Source: an uncultured Ruminococcus sp. | GTDB taxonomy: Bacteria > Bacillota > Clostridia > Oscillospirales > Ruminococcaceae | DNA: 10,998 bases | Assembly: GCA_947178195.1 (NCBI GenBank) | Contig: CAMWXM010000084.1 | Coordinates: 1 to 10,998 of the forward strand | Direction of reading: 5' to 3' | Part shown: one piece after another, positions 6,191-10,998 of the stretch | How positions within the stretch are numbered: position 1 is the stretch's first letter | How the letters are laid out: the number at the start of each line of letters is the position of its first letter | Made by a program: the position numbers and the translations under genes | The notes under the pieces: model-generated | Databases searched by the model: none | What the model was told of the DNA's origin: nothing | Seen by the model: only the letters and a program-made list of their open reading frames with translations

Positions 6191-7975
6191 ATGGAACAAA
6201 CAATTTTGCAGCAAATCTTTGACAGTGCAAATGGCGCAATATTCAGCGTTTGGTTTTTGATCGGCGCTGCGCTGGTATTCTTCATGCAGGCTGGATTTGC
6301 AATGGTAGAAGCCGGTTTTACAAGAGCCAAAAACGCCGGTAACATTATAATGAAAAATCTTATGGATTTTTGTATCGGCACGGTAGTATTTATTCTTATT
6401 GGCTTCGGATTCTTATTGGGCGAGGACTTAGTAGGTTTTATAGGCAAGCCGGGATTTGATATTTTTACCGCTTATGAAAATTTTGATTGGTCGAATTTTG
6501 TGTTCAACCTGGTGTTCTGTGCTACAACAGCTACTATAGTATCGGGCGCTATGGCAGAACGTACAAAATTCCTTTCATATTGTATTTATTCAGGTGTTAT
6601 AAGCGCACTTATCTATCCCATTGAAGCGCACTGGATCTGGATGTCGTCAGACGGCGCAGGCAGCGGATGGCTTAACGCTCTTGGATTCCACGATTTTGCA
6701 GGTTCCTGCGCAATTCATATGGTCGGCGGTATTTCAGCTTTGATCGGCGCAAAAATTCTTGGACCTCGTATCGGTAAATTTACAAAAACAAAAGACGGAA
6801 AAGTAAAAGTAAACGCTATCCCCGGTCACAACCTGACTATCGGTGCGCTGGGCTGCTTTATTCTCTGGTTTGGCTGGTATGGGTTTAACGGTGCGGCTGC
6901 AACATCAGTAGAACAGCTTGGTTCTATCTTCCTTGCAACAACAGTTGCTCCGGCAATTGCAACGGTAACTTGTATGATATTCACATGGATAAAATACGGA
7001 AAACCGGATGTTTCAATGTGTCTTAACGCTTCTTTGGCAGGACTTGTAGGAGTAACCTCAGGCTGCGACGTTGTAGACTGTCTGGGTTCGGCGTCAATCG
7101 GTGTTGTATCGGGACTTCTCGTATGCTTTGGCGTATGGCTTCTCGACTATGTTCTTCATATAGACGACCCTGTGGGCGCAGTTGCAGTACATATGATGAA
7201 CGGTATCTGGGGTACTATTGCAGTAGGCTTATTCGCTACTACTTCAGTTCCGGGAAATGATGAATTTACAGGTCTTTTCTACGGCGGTGGCTTCGATCTT
7301 CTAGGCAAACAGCTTTTAGGTTTTGTATCAGTTGCAGCATGGACGGCAGTTACAATAACTATCGTGTTCATTATCATTAAAAAGACGGTAGGATTGAGAG
7401 CTTCCGAACAGGAAGAAATACTTGGTCTTGACGTTACGGAACATGGTCTTGTATCTTCTTATGCAGACTTTGCTCCTTCAATGGAAGATTCTTCTCTTTA
7501 CGGCTATACAAAGGACGATGCAAAGAGCGTTATCAAAGTACCGAAAGCTCCTAAGGTTCCGGTTGACAAGGCAGTCAAAGTGGAAAACTATTCTGTTCCG
7601 TCTCCTGATGGCAAACCTAAGATGACAAAGATAGTTGCTATCTTCAAACAGACAAAGCTTCAGGATTTCATTCAGGCAATGGACGACATCGAGGTAACGG
7701 GTATTACAGTAACAAACGTTCTGGGCTGCGGAATGCAGAAGGGTCAGGGCGAATATTACAGAGGCGCACGTATTGAAGTAAATCTTCTTCCGAAAGTAAA
7801 AGCGGAAATTGCAGTATGTGCAGTACCTGTAGAAAATGTTGTGAACGCCGCAAGAGCCGCATTGTATACCGGTCATATCGGCGATGGCAAGCTCTTTATT
7901 TACGATATTGAAAATGTTATAAAGATCCGTACTGGCGAAGAAGGCTATGACGCTTTGCAGGATTCGGACGAGTAA
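6191..7975 (+). CDS. amt: Ammonium transporter fused to a C-terminal PII (GlnK/GlnB) signal domain
   Basis: This is a membrane ammonium channel of the Amt/MEP/Rh family with its PII regulator attached, 594 residues. The Amt part (about 1-424) has many hydrophobic membrane segments. It has the DFAGSCAIHMVGG signature with D168 and H176, the second pore histidine H334 (VHMMNG), and the cytoplasmic tail GLRASEQEEILGLDVTEHG at 401-419. A linker of about 53 residues, rich in K, V and P, leads to a full PII domain at 478-594. This aligns without gaps to E. coli GlnB: GHIGDGK around 561-567, R580, Q516 and K535 match residues used for ATP and 2-oxoglutarate binding. R524 matches Arg47, which plugs the AmtB pore. 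The uridylylation site Tyr51 is Ile528, and Arg38 is Met515. AGGAGG at 6177-6182 is 8 nt from the ATG. glnN follows by 68 bp. The PII domain probably closes the channel when nitrogen is plentiful (inference). Confidence 0.96.
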   Translation: MEQTILQQIFDSANGAIFSVWFLIGAALVFFMQAGFAMVEAGFTRAKNAGNIIMKNLMDFCIGTVVFILIGFGFLLGEDLVGFIGKPGFDIFTAYENFDWSNFVFNLVFCATTATIVSGAMAERTKFLSYCIYSGVISALIYPIEAHWIWMSSDGAGSGWLNALGFHDFAGSCAIHMVGGISALIGAKILGPRIGKFTKTKDGKVKVNAIPGHNLTIGALGCFILWFGWYGFNGAAATSVEQLGSIFLATTVAPAIATVTCMIFTWIKYGKPDVSMCLNASLAGLVGVTSGCDVVDCLGSASIGVVSGLLVCFGVWLLDYVLHIDDPVGAVAVHMMNGIWGTIAVGLFATTSVPGNDEFTGLFYGGGFDLLGKQLLGFVSVAAWTAVTITIVFIIIKKTVGLRASEQEEILGLDVTEHGLVSSYADFAPSMEDSSLYGYTKDDAKSVIKVPKAPKVPVDKAVKVENYSVPSPDGKPKMTKIVAIFKQTKLQDFIQAMDDIEVTGITVTNVLGCGMQKGQGEYYRGARIEVNLLPKVKAEIAVCAVPVENVVNAARAALYTGHIGDGKLFIYDIENVIKIRTGEEGYDALQDSDE

Positions 7976-7987
7976 AATTAAATTAAA

Positions 7988-8016
7988 TCTCAGCAGCCCT
8001 AAAAAGACTGCTGAGA
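7988..8016 (+). promoter_or_regulatory. Stem-loop between amt and glnN
   Basis: TCTCAGCAG (7988-7996) pairs perfectly with CTGCTGAGA (8008-8016), 9 bp with an 11-nt loop. On the plus strand it is followed by A-rich sequence, not T, so it is not a normal terminator for amt. No promoter was found in the 68-bp gap, so amt and glnN are probably co-transcribed. The hairpin may mark RNA processing or protect the amt message end (inference). Confidence 0.55.
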
Positions 8017-8043
8017 AAAATAAAAAATCGGAGGTATATTAAA

Positions 8044-10131
8044 ATGGAAAAGGTAACTGAATTTTTTGGATGTAATGTTTTTGACGACAGGATCATGAAG
8101 GCGACACTTTCAGAAAAGGTGTATAAAAGTCTTAAAAGGACTATCGACAGAGGAACTCCTCTTGATATTTCCGTTGCAAACGCTGTTGCAGCAGCAATGA
8201 AGGATTGGGCGGTTGAAAAGGGCGCTACTCATTATACCCACTGGTTCCAGCCTATGACTGGTATTACGGCTGAAAAGCATGATAGCTTTATTTCTCCTGC
8301 TCCCGACGGCAGAGTTATTATGGAATTTTCCGGCAAAGAATTGGTAAAAGGCGAGCCGGACGCTTCTTCTTTCCCATCAGGTGGACTTCGTGCTACCTTT
8401 GAAGCCAGAGGCTATACCGCATGGGATCCTACTTCTTATGCGTTCATCAAGGACGGCACATTGTATATTCCGACTGCCTTCTGCTCCTACGGCGGCGAAG
8501 CTCTGGATAAAAAAGTTCCGCTTCTGAGGTCAATGGAAGCGCTGAACAGACAGGCTATGAGAATCCTGAAGCTTTTCGGCAATGATAAAGTACGCTGCGT
8601 TAAAACGTCAGTAGGTCCTGAGCAGGAATACTTCCTTGTACCTCAGGAGCTTTACAAACAGCGTAAAGACCTTATGATGACAGGAAGAACTCTTTTCGGC
8701 GCAATGCCTCCAAAGGGTCAGGAAATGGAAGATCATTACTTTGGCTCTATCAAGCCTCGTGTTGCGGAATATATGGCTGATCTGGACAGAGAGCTTTGGA
8801 AGCTGGGCATTCTTGCAAAGACAAAGCACAATGAGGTTGCTCCGGCACAGCATGAGCTTGCTCCGATTTATTCAACCACAAATGTTGCTACCGACCATAA
8901 CCAGCTTACAATGGAAGTTATGCAGAAGGTTGCTCTCAGACATGGTCTTGTATGTCTGCTTCACGAAAAGCCTTTTGCCGGTGTAAACGGTTCGGGTAAG
9001 CACAACAACTGGTCTATTTCCACAGATCAGGGCGTAAACCTTCTTTCGCCGGGAGAAACTCCTCATGAAAACGCACAGTTCCTGCTTTTCCTTGCAGCAG
9101 TAATCAAAGCGGTTGATGATTATCAGGATCTGCTCCGTCTTTCTGTTGCAACTGCCGGCAATGACCACCGCCTTGGCGCAAATGAAGCTCCTCCGGCAGT
9201 AATTTCTATCTTCTTAGGTGATGAGCTGACTGCCGTACTGGAAGCAATCGAACAGGATAAACCATATGACGGTACTAAAAAAGAAAAAATGCAGCTTGGG
9301 GTTGACGTACTTCCGAAATTCAGTAAGGATACCACAGACCGTAACAGAACCTCTCCATTTGCATTTACAGGAAATAAATTTGAATTCCGTATGCTTGGTT
9401 CTTCAAACAGCATTTCCTGCGCTAATATTCATCTTAACGCAGCAGTTGCTGAAAGCTTAAAGCAGTTTGCGGATATTCTTGAAAAATCCGGCGACTTCAA
9501 TAACGATCTTCACAAGCTTATTAAAGATACCATTACAGAGCATAAGAGAATTATCTTCAACGCTAACGGCTATGACGATTCATGGATAGCTGAGGCTGAA
9601 AGAAGAGGACTTCAGAATCTTAAAACTACAGCCGATTGTATGCCAAGACTCTGTGACAAGAAAAATATCGATATGCTTACCGCTCACGGTATTTTTACGG
9701 AAGCTGAGATTTTCTCACGCCGTGACATTATGCTTGAAAATTATGTCAAGACTGTAAATATCGAAGCTCAGACAATGGTAGATATGGCAAGAAAACAGGT
9801 TATTCCTGCTACAGCTAAGTTTGCTGCTGATACTGCAAGCGCAGTTTCTGTAAAAAAGAGTGTTGCAGAGGTGGCATGTACATATGAAAAACGTCTGATA
9901 AGCACCCTTTCAGAACTTATTGACGAAATGGATACGGATACGACTGCTCTTGAAGGTACGATCGCAAAGCTTAAAGGTATCGAAAATATTGTTGAAGCGT
10001 CTGCATTTGTACGTGATACCATGCTCCCGGCAATGACTACTCTCCGTGAAGCTGCCGATAAAGCGGAACAGCTTACTTCTGAAGAGTACTGGCCGTTCCC
10101 AACCTATGACAAACTCCTTTTCGGTGTTTGA
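8044..10131 (+). CDS. glnN: Glutamine synthetase type III
   Basis: This enzyme makes glutamine from glutamate, ammonia and ATP in the cytoplasm, and is the entry step of ammonium assimilation. At 695 residues it fits the large GSIII class (about 700) and not GSI or GSII (about 350-470). Visible landmarks are KHDSFI near residue 80, the metal/substrate segment VGPEQEYFL with E193 and E195, EVAPAQHELAPIYSTTN near 263, NGSGKHNNWS at 315-324 with H320, and FRMLGSSNS around R449. The C-terminal third is helical, as is usual for GSIII, which assembles as a double hexameric ring. GGAGG at 8030-8034 lies 9 nt before the ATG. It lies directly behind the ammonium transporter and is followed by a strong terminator, so it is probably the last gene of that transcript. 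GSIII lacks the adenylylation control known for GSI, which fits control at the transcript leader here (inference). Confidence 0.96.
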   Translation: MEKVTEFFGCNVFDDRIMKATLSEKVYKSLKRTIDRGTPLDISVANAVAAAMKDWAVEKGATHYTHWFQPMTGITAEKHDSFISPAPDGRVIMEFSGKELVKGEPDASSFPSGGLRATFEARGYTAWDPTSYAFIKDGTLYIPTAFCSYGGEALDKKVPLLRSMEALNRQAMRILKLFGNDKVRCVKTSVGPEQEYFLVPQELYKQRKDLMMTGRTLFGAMPPKGQEMEDHYFGSIKPRVAEYMADLDRELWKLGILAKTKHNEVAPAQHELAPIYSTTNVATDHNQLTMEVMQKVALRHGLVCLLHEKPFAGVNGSGKHNNWSISTDQGVNLLSPGETPHENAQFLLFLAAVIKAVDDYQDLLRLSVATAGNDHRLGANEAPPAVISIFLGDELTAVLEAIEQDKPYDGTKKEKMQLGVDVLPKFSKDTTDRNRTSPFAFTGNKFEFRMLGSSNSISCANIHLNAAVAESLKQFADILEKSGDFNNDLHKLIKDTITEHKRIIFNANGYDDSWIAEAERRGLQNLKTTADCMPRLCDKKNIDMLTAHGIFTEAEIFSRRDIMLENYVKTVNIEAQTMVDMARKQVIPATAKFAADTASAVSVKKSVAEVACTYEKRLISTLSELIDEMDTDTTALEGTIAKLKGIENIVEASAFVRDTMLPAMTTLREAADKAEQLTSEEYWPFPTYDKLLFGV

Positions 10132-10145
10132 TATACTTCCAATCA

Positions 10146-10179
10146 GAAAAACATCGCAGCATGCGGTGTTTTTCTTTTT
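10146..10179 (+). terminator. Intrinsic terminator after glnN
   Basis: GAAAAACATCGCA (10146-10158) pairs with TGCGGTGTTTTTC (10162-10174), 13 bp with one wobble and loop GCA. A second T run follows at 10175-10179. It lies 15 bp past the glnN stop codon and should end the amt-glnN transcript. The A-rich 5' arm gives a T run on the opposite strand as well, so it might work in both directions. Confidence 0.88.
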
Positions 10180-10204
10180 GTGTAGGCGCTTTCTTGAAAA
10201 TTCC

Positions 10205-10233
10205 TTGACTTTTTTTTATTAATATAGTATAAT
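10205..10233 (+). promoter_or_regulatory. Promoter of the CBM35/GH26 gene
   Basis: TTGACT (10205-10210), a 17-bp spacer and TATAAT (10228-10233) form a near-consensus vegetative promoter. Transcription should start near 10240, giving a leader of about 75 nt. The gene therefore has its own promoter and is not part of the nitrogen operon. Confidence 0.85.
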
Positions 10234-10281
10234 TAGTATAGCATAGTTATATGTTTGAACGTATGGCAATCGGATAAAGGT

Positions 10282-10303
10282 TTGCTGTAAAGAAAATCAG
10301 CAA
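10282..10303 (+). promoter_or_regulatory. Stem-loop abutting the ribosome binding site of the CBM35/GH26 gene
   Basis: TTGCTG (10282-10287) pairs with CAGCAA (10298-10303), 6 bp with a 10-nt loop. The 3' arm overlaps the first bases of the AAGGAGG ribosome binding site (10302-10308) but leaves GGAGG free. It could tune translation or be incidental. Confidence 0.35.
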
Positions 10304-10315
10304 GGAGGTTTCATA

Positions 10316-10998
10316 ATGTATAAAAAAATGAAAAAAGTATTTTCGATGCTTACCGCAGCTTCACTTACGGCAGCAATAGCGGCTTGTATACCGGCATCTG
10401 CCGCTGATCTGGCTAAGGTAGAAGTTGGCGAAACTGTTGAAGCCGAAGATCTTACCTTAAACGGACTTGAAGTATGGACATCGATTTATAACGATCAGGT
10501 TCCGGGTTATTCGGGTGATGGCTTTGTTTATCTTACTAACGGAAGCATAGAGTTTGAAGTCGAAGCCGAAGAGGACGGTATGTATGAAATATGGACCAGC
10601 TATGTTCAGATCCTTGATAAGGAAGAACCGAGACAGCAGTCTATTGAGATCAACGGAACTGAGTATACTTGTCAGGCAGCATATACCAACACTTGGCAGC
10701 CCTTGAAATTCGGTACTTTCAGATTCAAAAAGGGTACAAACGTTGTAAAGCTTACAAACAAGTATGGTTATGCGGCTCACGATACGGTTACTGTAAAAAA
10801 AGCCGAGCTGCCTGATCTTTCTGTTGCCAGCAGCGATACATGCGATAAAAACGCAACTCCTGAAGCAAAGGGTCTTATGAGATACTTAAAGGATATGTAC
10901 GGAAGTCATATGCTTACAGGTCAGCAGGAAATTTACGGCGGAGGTCATACGCAGGATTCTCCTAACGGCTACAGCGGAGAAGACCTGCTGGGATATGA
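10316..10998 (+). CDS. Exported CBM35-GH26 glycoside hydrolase (probable beta-mannanase), N-terminal part
   Basis: The first 227 residues of an exported polysaccharide-degrading enzyme are visible; the gene continues past the window. Residues 1-30 form a signal peptide: KK-MKK, a hydrophobic core, and an ASAA-D cleavage site around 29-30. IAAC at 21-24 also matches a lipobox, so membrane anchoring is possible. Residues about 36-160 look like a CBM35 beta-sandwich (VEAEDLTLNG, GYSGDGFVYL, SIEFEVEAEEDGMYEIWTSY), a module that binds plant glycans such as mannan or uronic-acid sugars. From about residue 182 the sequence PEAKGLMRYLKDMYGSHMLTGQQE starts a GH26 catalytic domain, with GQQ at 202-204. 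GH26 enzymes are mostly endo-beta-1,4-mannanases, some lichenases; the catalytic glutamates are beyond the edge, as is any dockerin. AAGGAGG at 10302-10308 lies 7 nt before the ATG, favouring this start over Met5. Domain assignment is from recognition of motifs, not alignment. Confidence 0.85.
   Translation, partial: MYKKMKKVFSMLTAASLTAAIAACIPASAADLAKVEVGETVEAEDLTLNGLEVWTSIYNDQVPGYSGDGFVYLTNGSIEFEVEAEEDGMYEIWTSYVQILDKEEPRQQSIEINGTEYTCQAAYTNTWQPLKFGTFRFKKGTNVVKLTNKYGYAAHDTVTVKKAELPDLSVASSDTCDKNATPEAKGLMRYLKDMYGSHMLTGQQEIYGGGHTQDSPNGYSGEDLLGY

Noticed and set aside
6172..6447. Open frame of 91 codons on the minus strand across the amt start
   Set aside because: It is the reverse of Amt membrane segments and the amt ribosome binding site, with no start signals of its own.
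7478..7876. Open frame of 132 codons on the minus strand
   Set aside because: It mirrors the linker and PII domain of the Amt fusion, which aligns without gaps to known PII proteins on the plus strand.
10240..10315. Riboswitch (for example cyclic-di-GMP type) in the GH26 leader
   Set aside because: The roughly 75-nt leader has only one short hairpin and none of the conserved core sequences of riboswitch classes I can recognise.
10457..10780. Open frame of 107 codons on the minus strand
   Set aside because: It is antisense to the CBM35 module, has no Shine-Dalgarno or promoter, and its translation resembles no family I know.
1..10998. CRISPR array, insertion sequence or RNA genes
   Set aside because: No regularly spaced repeats, transposase-like frames, terminal inverted repeats or tRNA/rRNA-like sequences were seen on either strand.

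Overview
The window carries an ammonium-assimilation locus and the beginning of a secreted glycan-degrading enzyme from a low-to-mid GC Firmicute. A type III glutamine synthetase, an ammonium transporter fused to a PII domain, and a GH26-type enzyme with a CBM35-like module together fit a Ruminococcus-like gut or rumen anaerobe. The genus is an inference from gene content and codon style; no rRNA or other marker is present.

Layout. Positions 1-5710 read leftward and encode the NADPH-type glutamate synthase. The large subunit gene gltB (1181-5710) comes first, and the small subunit gene gltD follows 3 bp later and runs off the left edge. Positions 5711-6190 form a divergent, very AT-rich control region. 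It contains a near-perfect sigma-A promoter in each direction, an intrinsic terminator about 50 nt into each transcript, a second terminator in the amt leader that competes with a small hexaloop hairpin, and a hexaloop hairpin beside the gltB ribosome binding site. Positions 6191-7975 encode the Amt-PII fusion and 8044-10131 encode glutamine synthetase III (glnN). These two read rightward, probably as one transcript, and end in a strong terminator at 10146-10179. A new consensus promoter at 10205-10233 then drives an exported CBM35/GH26 protein that is cut by the right edge.

How it works together. Amt brings in ammonium, with its own attached PII sensor as a likely gate. GlnN fixes ammonium into glutamine. 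GltBD transfers the glutamine amide to 2-oxoglutarate to make glutamate. The divergent arrangement with leader terminators on both sides suggests that both arms of the GS-GOGAT cycle are controlled by premature termination and antitermination, probably by nitrogen status. The most unusual points are the paired leader terminators with A1/G4 hexaloop hairpins, which resemble ANTAR-protein targets, and a fused PII domain that has lost the uridylylated tyrosine but kept the arginine that plugs the Amt pore.
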